NCBI RefSeq assembly: GCF_030867145.1
Contig: NC_134422.1
Coordinates: forward strand, 12,472,531 to 12,536,530
Source: Opisthocomus hoazin
Lineage: Eukaryota > Chordata > Aves > Opisthocomiformes > Opisthocomidae
Reading direction: 5' to 3'
Length of the DNA stretch: 64,000 bases
Positions 24,623-37,372 of the stretch are shown here, piece after piece (within the stretch, counting starts at the first letter, position 1; each line of letters opens with the position of its first letter). Below the pieces are notes generated by a model that did no database searches, was not told the origin of the DNA, and worked only from the letters and a program-made list of their open reading frames with translations. A program made the position numbers and the translations under genes.

Positions 24623-27600
24623 GTGAAATAGTCCAGAACAATTTCTTCATCAAAGCTGACTGGAATGACATCCGTGGTGAAAACCTGTACCTAATCACTT
24701 CCTTGTAATATGTGCAAGGGAAATGATATTAAGCAAAAGAGTTGTGTATCAGAAGGAAGAACCTGACGTCATGATACAGAAGACTTCTTACAGTCCTGTA
24801 TGCGATTAATCCGCTCTCTTTAATGGTTGCTTATCAAATGAAACTTCGGTAGCTGTCAGGATCTTTTGTCATCATTGGCTTCTGTGCAGGTATTTAGCTG
24901 TGGAATTGTTCTCACTGCCAGGCTTCAGAAGGATTTGGCTTGTTATCTATGTATCATTTTCTACTTTACAGTTAGACTGGTAGGTTTATGCAGCTACGCC
25001 AGCCAGACTTCACACGTCTTATATTTAGGTATTGATAGTTTCAGCAGCATGTTACTTTATGTCTTTCTAACTGTAAAATACATTCATTAGTGTGAGTTAC
25101 TTGCAGGATTTCTATTAGAATCTTTTTCAAATGGTATGGTCAAATACATAGTTCTTACTATGTTCATCGCTAGGCTTCAAAACACTTTACAAAGAAGTAT
25201 CAGAGGGAAAGAAGTTTCAAAGGACTTCTCTAAGGTCTGAAAAAAGGTAAGCAAGGTGAAACTTCTGATTGCAAGTCTGAGTGCAAAGTTGTCTTAGTCT
25301 AACTAAAACCAATTTAGGAGTTCACTGAGTAAAACTTGTGAGTGAATACACCTGCATTACCTATAGTGTAGGCTGAGTCTTGATTTACTGTACTGGTAAA
25401 AAAATATACAAAGAGAAAAGTCACTTTTCCATTTGTACCCATAAGAATATTTAAATATTGTAAAATATTTGAGTTCTTACCTTTAAGCTGCATGCTTCAT
25501 ATGCAGAATTTTTAGAGCTCATTGGAGATTTTTTGGGGGGTGAATTTTTTTAGCCCAATTCTTTGTGAGTCTCTAATGTAAGTTTTTGCCCTGTACTTCC
25601 AGTAGTATTAGTTCTGTTGGCTCAGCTGGATTAATTAGCTCAAAAATATGTAATTAATTTAGTGGCAAGCAAAAATATTAATTTCTTTCACAATGAGAGA
25701 CTCAATGTAAAAATGGTTTTCAGAGCTTAACTCTGACTTCTTATTATCCCTAGCTATTCCACCCCATCTGCAGACCAAGAAGATTTTTAGGTGCTTAAAC
25801 TGGACATGAAGTTATTACTAGCTACCTTTGGAAGTTTGTACCCTGAAAAATAAATAAATAAGATTAAAAATCACCTTTTAGACTTATTACTTGAACTCCC
25901 TGTACCTTGCCCCTTCCAGATGACAAAGTTCTTCACTCTTTTTCATCTTCAAATGAGAGAACCTGAACGTGCTTTATAGGCGAACTCGTCTGCAAAGCTT
26001 CCAGGCTTGCAGGAGAGAGAAAGGCTTCTGGAAACTAAAAGCAAAAAACTTACTAGAAAAAATCAAAAGCTTTGAACTTTTTGACAAGTACTGAATCTCA
26101 ACTTTTGAAAACAAAGCCGGAGTTTAGGTTCAGTGTCAGGACTTGATGCTGTTATTTTGGACAGTTCAGGTTAACTTAAATTCAGAACAAGGGCTGACTG
26201 CTTCTTTTTGTGTTATGGAGTTATGTAGTACAACAATTAACTTGGAGTTGTGTTATGCCAGCTGCTGTGCAAACACCAAGGAAGACCTTGTCACTGCCCC
26301 TGAAGAGTTTTGTCCAAGACAGTGAACAGCTACTGATTTCCACTGCAGTGATTTTTTATTTTTTTTAATATATATTTACGGAGAGCTGTACTGAACTGGT
26401 AAAACTGAATAGCTGTGATTTGCTTGTTTCTTTAATCTAGGGGATTTGCTGTGATTCTACTTTCACTCCCTGCTTTTCATGAGTGTTTGTCTTTTCATTA
26501 GTCTTATGTGTGGTTAAAATACATCTCATAGAAAACCACCTGTTTTTTCATTTGAGGAAGAAAGATAGGAGACCAAAATTGCATGCAGCATTAGTTTTTT
26601 CTTTTTCTGATTTGTTACCTTTTCTCATGCTTCAGAAGAAAGGCACTCTCAAATTTAGGTTGCTGCAGCTTTAATTTCCAGGTCCTGGGTTTTGGTGTGT
26701 CTTTCTCTGAGATAACTTTAGCATCTGGTACTACTTGTCTCCCTCTGGAAGTACTTCTGCTCTGTGTGATAAGAAACCTTGTAACCATCTGAAACTGAAT
26801 TTTGTACATTTTCTGGCTGCAATAAACATATATGTACATATTTATGGTTTTTAATATATTTTCACAATCTTCAAATCATTGTCATGCCCTGTTCAATTCT
26901 CTCCAGACTTTTTCATTGCTGTTTTAGGGGTTTATATGGATAACTGTACTGTTGAGGCAGAAGTGTGAGAGGACTTGCATTTGCCTGCAGTGAGGAGGTG
27001 GACATTTTCCTTTACGTGTGTGTGCGTCAAACCGAGAGGCCTTGCTTGCACTTCTGAGTTCTTGAAACGGTATACTTCAACCCAAACACTGCGGAAAAAA
27101 ATGCTAATGCTGTATGTTTTTTAAAGAAAAAAGGAAAAAACAAAGGAGAGGAAGAACTAACTAGGCCCTGGGGATTGATCTGGACTGTGCCTTATTACCA
27201 CAGCTTTATCCTTTCCAGTTCTTAAAGATGCTGTCGTTTATTGAACTCTGATGACCTGATTAATGCATTGGAGGGATGCCTATAGATTGTGGTATTGATA
27301 TTGCTTCCAGATGATTTCCTGGCAGGCAGATTGGCAACACGATGTCATCTTTGTGGTGATGAGGGGGAATAGTGTGGAATTTTTTGTTTTTTTTATGGAG
27401 CTTGTCTCAGTAAATGAATACCAGTCTTTGGGTCAGTTGCTCTGAAAAACAGTAGCCTTGTGGTAAGCTGAATTATCTAGATTTATTGGAGTCTATAGAG
27501 TAATACAGTAAAAGGGTATGATATCTATATTGCTTGCAGAGAGTTAAAAGCCCCGTAATACCTGCTTCTCCTTCAGTCAGCAGGGAGCTCTATTTTGAAG

Positions 27601-29448
27601 TTGTATGTATCCTGTGCTTGTGGAATCTACGGGATAATACCAGACTTGTTTCTTGGGTCAAATACTGGATTTCACAGGACTTAATTCAGAGCCTTAAGTT
27701 CAGTCAGTGCAGCTGTTAGAAATTCTTGACACCACTATTTATCAATTGTCTTCCTGTATTTTGTTCTTTGCCCAGGTAGCACTGATCATTCTCAACATAG
27801 GTGTGAAAGGGTTAAAGTGAATTGCTGACAGCATCCAGTGGGTCAGAATAAATAACTGAACTGTGCCTTCTAACCTTCCTCCCTATCTCTTTGTGACAAC
27901 AGTGTAGCATCCTACCCATTTTTGTGTGCCAAGAAATCGCTTTCTTAGTGACACAGTTTTGTTTTCATGATGACCACATGTACAGCTGGTTCCATTTCAC
28001 CCATGAGACTGAAATAGTTTGTGAAGTGTCATCTTATTTTATTGTTAAAGAAAAGATTGACCTCCAATCTCCTTTTGCTTACAAGGGGATTTCTTCCATA
28101 TATTGATATATTAAAGTGAAAACTTTTTGGGCAGAAAAATGAGATGGGAGACTAGGAGTGTCACAATGCAGTTCATCCTCTGTATCCAAGTTCTTTTAAT
28201 CCTAGAAAACTGTTTCATTTTCCTGAAGGGAAAGGAGCTGGATTCAGTGGGAAGTCCCTATCCTAATAAAATGAAAATCAGCTTACTTTCTTGGCAGGAT
28301 TTTTGAGCTGTGCTGTTTCACCATCACTAACTCATTTCAGAACCAGTTCAGCTGTGTCTAGATGAGTTGTTCTCTGTGCAAACAGTAGTGTACATATATT
28401 TTGTTCATTATAACTTATAAGGAATGAGATGGAAAATTCCCTGGATTTTTTTCTTCCACCTTCATTGCATTACTCTTTCACACCACATCCACATAGACGC
28501 GTGATTCTACTCATGGACATGCTAAGGCACAGTTTTCTTCCATTCTTATCTGTTGATCTCTTTTTGATGGCAGAAGAGATCAAGATGGAATGGAATGATG
28601 TGTTTTGCTGACCTCGGGACCCCACATGCCCCCAGTTGCCTGCGCAGAAAGTGCTTTATTGGAAGGTGGATGCTGTAGCTCTAAACTGTTATTACACATG
28701 TTTTAACATATAATCTAGGGAGACCATTGCACTGTTTGACTTCTAGCACTAGCAGAGAAGGAAATAATAACCTGCTATAGGAATAAGAGCGTTGGCCAGA
28801 TTTTCAAACTTTAATAACAGTTTTTGTTGTGAGGAAGCTCTGAAATTGCAGTGGTTCTGAGCCAGGCCACGCTATAAATCTGCAATGTTAGAGACAACTT
28901 GCTAGTAACGCTCTCTGAGATATCTTACAGAAAATGTGGTTCTTATTGCATTGTGTCTCTTCATTCCAAGAGGACTGGCAGCTAGTTCTACTACTGTTTG
29001 TGCCAATGAGGCTGTAACTGGTTTTTTTAATCATCAAATTAATTTTCTTCTAGACCATGAAATAGTCTTCCACTTAGACACAGGTCTAATGGTGGGTTTA
29101 AACTTGCTACAGCCTCTAGGTTAGTAGTGTGCAGTGTAGCAGGGAGAGGCTCATGGTTTTGGCAAATCTCCACTTATCTAGTTCTCTTAAATTGTTTGTG
29201 ACCTGTCCTTCATCAGCTTCACTACGGAGTCCTATCTGCTTCTGTCTACAGTCAGGCCAGTGAAAATGCCATAGGAATTCGAAACAATGCATACAAGACA
29301 CAAAGGGACAAAGTCAGCTCCTTCTGTCATAGTTCTAAGCCAACTAAATCCTTAGTGCGTGATTTGTCTTGTGTATATATGGCCAAATGTTCCCATGCAG
29401 TAATTAAGGGCAACTGTCTGGTGAGCAGTCTCTAGTGGAAGGATCACT

Positions 29449-29471
29449 AAAGCTTTCTGTGAGAAAGCTTT
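29449..29471. repeat. Perfect 10-bp hairpin
   Basis: AAAGCTTTCT (29,449-29,458) pairs without mismatch with AGAAAGCTTT (29,462-29,471) across a 3-base GTG loop. Each arm itself contains the palindrome AAAGCTTT. No gene context explains it. Confidence 0.7.
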
Positions 29472-32400
29472 TGAGGAAAATCAGTGTTCCAAATTCATTT
29501 CACCATTCTGGTCATCTTCTGAGGACCCATGGCAGCCTGAAGAATACAGAAGCAGCCAAAGTCTTGCTCTAGTTTGGATTACATAATTGAATTAATGTGG
29601 AGAGAAAAATACATATTAATGTCATTGGCTAATGTCTTCCATAGGAGAAGCAATTAATTCAAAATGGGTTCATTGCTATAGGCCTTTGAGAGAGGCGGGG
29701 AGCATCTTGGCTTAGTCAGTCTAAACCAAGGAAATGTGAAATAGAGATTTATATTCCCAGCTTAATTCTTAAAGTGTGGGCAGGGAGGGAGAAAGGGAAG
29801 TGTATTCAGTGGCATGAGGCTAAAGGCAAATTGCCCAGATCTGCCCTCAGAAATGTAAGCACAACTTTCAGTAACTTCCGAGGGAAGTGCACATCATGAT
29901 GAAAGAATAATGTGGTATGCAGAAGTATCCAAATCCAATACTATCCTTGCAGCAAATGAGACCCAGTGGTCCATGGGAGCCTGTCCAGCCTTATTTACAA
30001 TAGCTGTGCTGTATAACCGCTTTCATACTCTGATCTTTACCTGAAATTAAGCTTTCTTTAGCTAGTGAGAAGCTGCTTCTCTGCCATATTGGAAGCGTCC
30101 TTCTGATTTCTACCCTAATTATATTTGCTGTTTGTTTTGCACCTGTGACTTTTATGTCTCTGGTTATCCCAGCCCTTCGTTACTCAGAATTGTTTTATTT
30201 AAGTGTTTTTCTGTTTGATTTTGTTTGATTGAGGTCTGTTAACAGTATTTTATGAAGAGTGGGGCTAAAACCCATGAGAGGGACGTTTACAGCGAGAAAC
30301 AAAATGAACCAGTAGGGCACACACACATCGAAGTTCGCCTAGTTAAGATGCAAAACTGCAGCTTTGAGTGTAGAACTGTCCCTCTCCAAAGGCCCAGCTG
30401 ATCTCTGATCTCTTGCTGTGCTCCTTTGCCATCTGTGCACGAGGAAGTGGGAGGCACTGATGGCCTTATGCACAGGATCCCTGGAAATGCTCTGACCTTA
30501 CCCAGGGAAATGAGAGCTGTGGCAAGAAATTAAATTAGCACAGGAGTTCCTAGTTTCTAATTTTCTATCCCAATTTTTAAGTCCCTGAAAATCAGTAGCA
30601 TGTTTAGCGTTCAATGGCAAGAGGTGAGATGCAGAATAGTAGCTTCCAGAGGTGACTTATGAAGAATTACTAGTTTGAGAATGTGAGAGGTAGCACAAAG
30701 TAGCACTTTATTTTGTGCCAAGCCTAGTACTTCCTAAAAATAAATAAATAACAATAAAGATTAAAAATTTCCCCGTTAGTACACTCGGGATGAAGCTGGA
30801 ATGCTCATTATTTGGTCTCTAGCTTTTTTGCTTTGTGTAGGTAGCACTTTTCAGAAGTGTCTATGTTCTGTTGAACATCAGTGGAATTTAGCAAAAAGTA
30901 GCTGAGGAGCTCTTTAAAAAATGTGTTCTCTATGAATTATGTTGCTTTTGTCATGCATTTGTCATGACTCTCCAGGGAGGCAATGCTGCATTTGGAGCAG
31001 GGAGCTTACCTGTTTTTGCTGTGGTTCTCCTGCGTGTGGGCTGAAATAGAACGTCAAGTTCTCGATCTGTGTGGAAACAGGAAACAAGGCTGCTGTTCCA
31101 TGGTTAAATGCATGGAAAAAAATGTGAATTTGATTACCTTTTTGGATTGAAGGACTTGAGCATAGAAGGTTTGTTTAGGTATGCAGGTCCTCTCCTTGGC
31201 CGTATCTCAAGTTTGTTCCTCAGTAAACCAAAATAAGCTGTGCAAGTATAGGGGAAAATATCACTTAAAACATGATACATTGTAGTAATGGATTTTACAC
31301 CTCATAAAGCTGTTAGGTGGTGTTTCATGAGAAGAGTAATGAAAATGTAAATTTACAGTAGCAACAACATGAAAGAAACTGGTTTGCTATGAGGTTCCTT
31401 AAAGTCCTTCTTATTTCCATTTGAAATAGTCATTGAAGCCCAGTGAGTATTGCTTGTGAATTGTGCTGTTCCTGCCTACATCAGACAGCTTGCTCAGGGA
31501 AAGCCTAGAAATAATGCAGTTAAATATATAGAGGGTGAATGTTTGATTTGGATGCTTTCTTCCAGTTTCATCTTTTCTTAAAGCATCAACATTCGCACAG
31601 TTGTTTTGTTGCAGTGGAAGTCATAAGGAGGTTTTGATTAGTTCTTCATTGTGAAGCTCATTTGGATAGTTATATCGCAACTGCCTTTCTATTTATACCA
31701 GTCGCCTTGGGAACTCAGAGAACCACGCCATGTCTTAGTCTGTTGTGTGGCCATATCTCCTGCTTCCTCAACCAACACAGAATATCAAAGGTAGTAAGTG
31801 AATAAAATAAAGGTTTTACAGAAACTTTATATATAAAAAATTAGTTTTATAACTCACATCCTTCTCTTTGCAAAACTGTCATGCAAGCTGGTAAGACTCC
31901 ACCTTCCCCCTGCACTGGAAAGTACCAGAAACTTCAGTTAAAGATGTCTTTTGTAGCTTTGCTTTAAATTACAGTTATGGGCAGTATTACAAAAAATCAA
32001 ATGTTAAATAGTGTTTGGCTTGTATCTGCTTAGGTGGAGAATTATAGCATGCATTTCACTTCATACTGCAGAAAGTCTAGCATTTGTTTAGTCTGCAAAA
32101 GTGCTGCTATGGCTCTTGCCTGTGCACCAGATTTGGATGACGTGAGGTCAAACCCAGATTTGCCCGCTTTCATTTGCATAAAGTAAACCTGAAGCTTCCC
32201 AGCTCCCCTCCTGTTCTCTATTCCCCAAAAGTATTCTAATATTTGGCATTTGTAAACACAGGATTTGGGATTCCATGTGCATCTGGAACTGATAAACTGT
32301 TGGTATTACAGAGATGTAACCCTTTATACCCCTAACCTACGAATTCTCTAGAGAGAACTTACAGGCACATCTGATGTAGATGCAGGCAGATGCCTAGCAG

Positions 32401-34407
32401 CTAAAATCAAATTGAAAAAGTTGCTGTTGAATAAGTGGAATTTTCATTGAAAACTATGTAACTGGGGGAGGAGGGGGAATAAAAACTATAGAATGTGTTT
32501 GGCAATCAATACAGCCATGATATTTTTGAGCTAGGAACTGGAGGGGTGTGAGTCAAACAAAACTTGTCAGATGGCATTAGTAGGATCTTTTGGAAGAGAC
32601 AGAGCAGTGACGGGGAAAAAAAAAAAAAAGCCCCAAACGAAAGCCTCACCCCTAGCAGAATCTTGGATTAGTTGAGGTTCAGTGAATGGCTTTGTTTAAA
32701 ATGCAAGAAAAGAATTTAAATAGAGAAGGCCTGATAAGGTGCAGGGCATCACAGATCTGTTTCCATAGTGACATTGCTCAAACAGAGGCTTAAAGAAATG
32801 TGAATAACATTGCAGATGAACTCTATAGAAGAAACCAGTCTTCAGTGGGGATACTGGCTGTTGGTTGTTTGATTATTTTTCGCTATTACTTGGATTTTGG
32901 AAAACGGTAGTGAGAGGAGAACAAGGGCTTAGACAAACAATTGGCTTCTACAGACTACTGCTTACTTCCAGCTCCTGCTTTCTGCATTTTACATGCCCTA
33001 TCTGCTCATTTTTGCTTTGACTGTTGTAGTTGTTTAAAACTCCATTCAAGTGTTTTTAGAAAAAGAAATAGACACCCCCACCCCCTACTCACCTATACTG
33101 AAGCAAACACAACTTTATACCAGTGTGGGATTCAAATGTGCATGTTCCTTCATGTCTGTTTATTCTCCTTTTTGAATAAAAAGTTGTAGCTGAACCATTT
33201 ACTTAAAAATGAGCTCAGTGTGAGCGTAGCACAGTACATTTAGTATTTCATGTTGCCCACTGTCCTAATCATCCTATATCCATTGGGAAATTCACCAAGT
33301 ATCACCTTCTTCTCATAGCTGATGCTATTCCCTTTGAAAAGCAGGGTCAAGCCCTGATTAGAAAAAAGCTGTTTGATGTTACAAATATTTTGATGTTGGA
33401 GTTCTTCCTTCCATTTTTCTTCTCAAAATTGCCATTCTGCATATTTTTCTTACCTAAGTGCACTCTGAAAATAAGCACAAAACCATGAAGTTATAGATGT
33501 ATAGAACATATTTTAAGATTAAAAGCATACCAGTCATGTCCCTGTCTAAATTATGATACTTTTTCTTAAAAAAATATCATTATTTAAATAAAACAGCAGT
33601 TCTTGGACTTGAACATTTTAGTACAGGATGAACAAGCAACCTAATAAGAAGATAAATTTATGTAGAAATAGGTCAGGAAAAATTCTGTGCTGCTTTAGCA
33701 ACTGGACTTCAGTGCATAGAAGGCTGGGAGGGACACTGTGGGAATGCTTTTTTATGAGAATGGCCAGGTTTAGACAACTCTTACTCAGAGCACCTTCATA
33801 TTTTGGACAGATTAGTTGTTGCCTATCATTACCATGACCAGTCTTCTCAAAGTGTTTGAGACTGTATGGAGTCTTTGGAGTTGCACCCAGTCTAGATCTG
33901 ATCATTAGCCTGTTTTCATCTAAGAACACAAGTAGTACGAACTGGAAACATGTACTCATTGAATCCGTTTACCTTTAGTTAGTGAGAATTGTCTAGGGAA
34001 GAGTTTTTTCTTCGGTGATGTAAATGGATTAATTTTTTTCCCCAAAGTGATTAGTTGGCCCAAAATTTTACCTTTAAAGTAACTTGAATGTATATTGCAA
34101 AATATTAATTATCTGTATGTCGATTCAATAGCTGTTTTATGAAGACATATACCAAAGGTGCTCAAAAGCAGAGGGAAGAAAAGCAAATAATTGTGAAAGT
34201 GCAGTGTCTTGGTAGGAACATGTTGACTTTAAACATACTATTCTAGTTAGACTGTGTGTTTGTTTTGGTTAAGGAAACAGACTAGTACAAATGTCTTGTG
34301 ATAGCATAAATTCGAGTATCTAAGACTGTGATGATAATAAACTTGGAAGAGAATTCACTTTTAAATGGATGTTTCTGCAGAAACTATTTATATTTTCTAA
34401 TTAAATC

Positions 34408-34586
34408 AGTTTTTACATATTCCATGGCTTTTTTCTCTATCATAGCCCTTCTGAGTGCCAACAGAGAGATAATGCTTATTAAATTTTCCCCGTTTTCCAC
34501 CCCTACCTCAAGGGGTGGAAAAGCTTACATTGAAATTTCTCATTTCACTTCTTGTGAGGGACAGAGCTGGGAATCACAGACACCAG
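34408..34586 (+). repeat. Left arm of a 180-bp inverted repeat
   Basis: This segment recurs in reverse complement at 36,421-36,600. By eye the two differ by three substitutions and one single-base indel, about 98% identity. Both ends of the match are sharp. The arm contains an internal hairpin with a perfect 12-bp stem (34,493-34,504 with 34,511-34,522, loop ACCTCA). The immediate left flank ends TTAAATC. It has no coding content. Confidence 0.92.
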
Positions 34587-35839
34587 TGTCTTTATAAAAA
34601 TCTTTCTAACAGTACTACCTAGTTTGGATTTTAAAAATAAATATTTGTATTCAGTGTAACTTGATTCAAAGTATAAGAATTATTTAAAGGTTAAATGCAT
34701 CTCATTCTCCTGGAAAGAGTGATCAGCCTTAAAGCAAGCGCACCACCATGCGCTTGTCATGCTCAGCTTCCAGCATTTTTCTCCAACATCCAAAAAATAC
34801 AAGAGGCAGAGACACCTTCAGTGAATTGCACTGACAGTAGATATGTCCACACATGCATAAGTAAACTATCAAAACAAGGGTCACGTTAGGGAGCCTTCTT
34901 GACAGAGCGAAACAAACCCCAGCTATAGAGCTTGTGACAGTAAGTCTGCTCAGATAGACTAGGAAATTCAGTGATTCTAGCTGTACAGGAAGATAACCTA
35001 AACCATCATATGAGTTATTTCTGCCATTACTCATTTAGTAACAGACTTTCGTGACATATTACAGGTGTAATTACATGATTCAACATGCATTTTCTTCACA
35101 TAGACATATGTTTGCCTGCACAGAGCCAAGCCGACACTAACAAAGCACTAATGCAAGCTCCAGAGAGAGAATCTAAATTATACTACTTTTGACTCCAGAT
35201 GAAAATGTAATGCTCCTTTCAGAGAGAAATTACCCAGTTATTACAGAAGCAAGTTGTTGTAGAAGCTTTACAAGGCAGGCAGAAAGTTCAAATGCAACCA
35301 TATTCCTTCTAAAAAAGGACTTCCAAGAAAAAGATGCCAAGAAAAAAGCTGTACTGTGGTTAGGAACACAACACTGAATGAGATTACTGCTTTTAAAAAT
35401 ACATGTGTTTTCACAATTTTTAAAGTCAGGAGCACTGATCTTTTATACTCCGAACAGCTAGGCAGATATTCGACAGCTACCATGTGGAGTTTCAAGAACA
35501 CACGTCTTTAGGCTGACAGAATATAGCAGTAGACTCAGAGATGTAGGACATTACGATTTCCGTGAAAGATCAGTAGATAGATATTGTTTGTTACGTCAGA
35601 GGAAAAACCCACAAATGAAAATATGATCAAAATGTGCCATTGTTTGCTGAGATCCACCAAAGTTCAAAGTCAGGATGACGAAGACAGCTTCATAAAATTT
35701 AAGTCATATGAGCTGTCCAAATTTATAAACTAGGCACCAGGCCCCAGACAGACTGAGAGTTCACCAGTTTTGAGAGATGCTGTAAGAGGTCTCTATCTTA
35801 CCCAGGGCTGAGGATGAATGAAGGAAAACTAATAAACTG
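34587..35839. other. Unassigned left part of the inverted-repeat interior
   Basis: No recognisable gene. A minus-strand frame of 101 codons (35,034-34,729) contains hydrophobic runs, but nothing identifies it. A perfect 8-bp hairpin, CAAGCGCA with TGCGCTTG and a CCACCA loop, lies at 34,735-34,756, about 150 bp inside the left arm. No transposase-like motif was seen. Confidence 0.5.
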
Positions 35840-36175
35840 ATAACCTAATGGCAGTCCCAGAAACATTAGGTGGAAAGCATCTCTACACATCTCTAACCCA
35901 ACATCCCACGCAGCAGAACTACCATCAACACCCAATCAGATCAGCTGTGGTTTTGTCTAGACAAGCCTTGACTCCTTCCACAGACAGAGGTGCCATGACA
36001 TTTTGGACTAATCCATTCCAGTGCCTCACTACCCTGTTAAGCTTCACAGGAACCACTCAAACTGCAACTTGTGGACACTGCCCCTCATTTTTCTCTCTCC
36101 TGCTACTGTGAAAAGCTTGGCTGTTTCATCCTTATCTCCCCTTCAAGTAATCGTAGGCTGCTATTTGATTGACAG
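35840..36175 (-). mobile_element. Old CR1 LINE 3' fragment inside the inverted repeat
   Basis: On the minus strand the sequence follows the CR1 ORF2 end and 3' UTR: 'gggcagtgtccacaagttgc', then 'aggcactggaatggattag' (the HWNRL-type region), then a GTCAAGGCTTGTCTAGACAA segment and a gatctgattgggtg-like segment. It is clearly diverged from the young CR1 copies in the window and has no open frame. It lies entirely between the two inverted arms. Confidence 0.65.
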
Positions 36176-36420
36176 TTCAGTAGCAACACTATATATAAAA
36201 TCTTTGAAAACCTTCCACTAAAGTAGGAGACACTTCATGAAATCTCTTTGGAAAGGAAAGAGTTAGACTGAAGAGTCCAATTTTTCAGTTTCCCACCAAT
36301 TTACAGAATTTTGTATTAAATACAATAGCACACTAAGAAACAGCATCTTTCATTAAAAGTAGAGTTTAGTTAAAAGTGATATTTTTCTTCCACACTATTT
36401 AAAGAGAAAAAACTTTTGCC

Positions 36421-36600
36421 CTGGTGTCTGTGATTCCCAGCTCTGTCCCTCACAAGAACTGAAATAAGAAATTTCAATGTAAGCTTTTCCACCCCTTGAG
36501 GTAGGGGTGGAAAAGGGGGAAAATTTAATAAGCATTATCTTCTCTGTTGGCACTCAGAAGGGCTATGATAGAGAAAAAAGCCATGGAATATGTAAAAACT
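36421..36600 (-). repeat. Right arm of a 180-bp inverted repeat
   Basis: This is the reverse complement of 34,408-34,586, including the 12-bp hairpin (36,485-36,496 with 36,503-36,514). The base after the arm is C, followed by AAATCA, so AAATC occurs on both outer flanks within one base of the arms. Just beyond, at about 36,616, the minus strand has a consensus splice donor (GGCAG then GTAAGTA), but no open exon reaches it. Confidence 0.92.
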
Positions 36601-37372
36601 CAAATCATACTTACCTGCCAGATCAAATCTTCTCATATGAGCAGGAAATGAATATTACACTATGATTCTGACAATGCAATTGTCCAATGTATATCTATGC
36701 AGGAGAAGCTTGATTTGATATAGCTTGTGAATTTTCTTTCTCTCATCTGGGATTCCTTTGAGGATGGCAGGTCATCTGACAGTCCAGTAGGAGGTAGTTT
36801 TGCCTCTTCTCACTGCTACGTGGACAGTTTCTGTCTCTTTGGATGTGCTATTGTCACTCTGGTACGCCAGGTACAGTCATCTAAATTTTACCTTCCTATT
36901 ATTAAATCATTAACTCGCTGTGTGGTAGGATGTTCTATCTATCCAGAGTATTGCAGAAAACATGTTTCATATTAGCACATCAACTGACTGCTGAACTGTA
37001 CTCAAAGATAGGGTTGGATTAGTTGATGAAGCATGCTACCAGCTTTTACTTGAGATTAGCTATGAATTTGGCATGCTGGACCTGCGTCCACACTCTGTCT
37101 TATCCTTAACAAAGAATTTAAGGAATATTATGACATTAACCTAAAATATGTTTCTAAGACAGCATATAGGCAGAAAGATTTGAAGAGATGTGTCTTGGAA
37201 TAGAGGAAGATATTCAAACTCCAAATTCTGGTCCTTTTGAATGTAATGAGATTTTATTTTCAGTCCTTATCCAGCTCCCCCTGTGCTTGGGTGAATGCTA
37301 GAATTAATAAAAAGGGAAGAGTAAGAGTGTCAGTACAGTGGTGGGGGGACAGGAAGGAGGAGGTGAACATTG
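36601..37372. other. Short unassigned stretch between inverted repeat and CR1
   Basis: No gene recognised. It contains the minus-strand donor-like site at 36,616. A plus-strand frame of 82 codons (36,727-36,975) has no recognisable domain. Confidence 0.5.

Larger units (their letters stand above)
23431..34407. other. AT-rich stretch, no gene recognised
   Basis: About 11 kb without a supported gene. Noted items are an A-tract preceded by AATAAA (24,574-24,622), a perfect 10-bp hairpin (29,449-29,471), a 14-A tract (32,616-32,629) and TAAA runs near 25,850 and 30,740. ORFs reach at most 113 codons (minus strand, 33,959-33,618) with no recognisable motif. Probably intron or intergenic. Confidence 0.6.

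Noticed and set aside
33618..33959. Minus-strand 113-codon ORF
   Set aside because: No domain, signal peptide or family resemblance; surrounding sequence is ordinary AT-rich DNA.
36605..36660. Consensus minus-strand donor GGCAG/GTAAGTA beside the inverted repeat
   Set aside because: No frame is open through the sequence entering the donor from a plausible acceptor.
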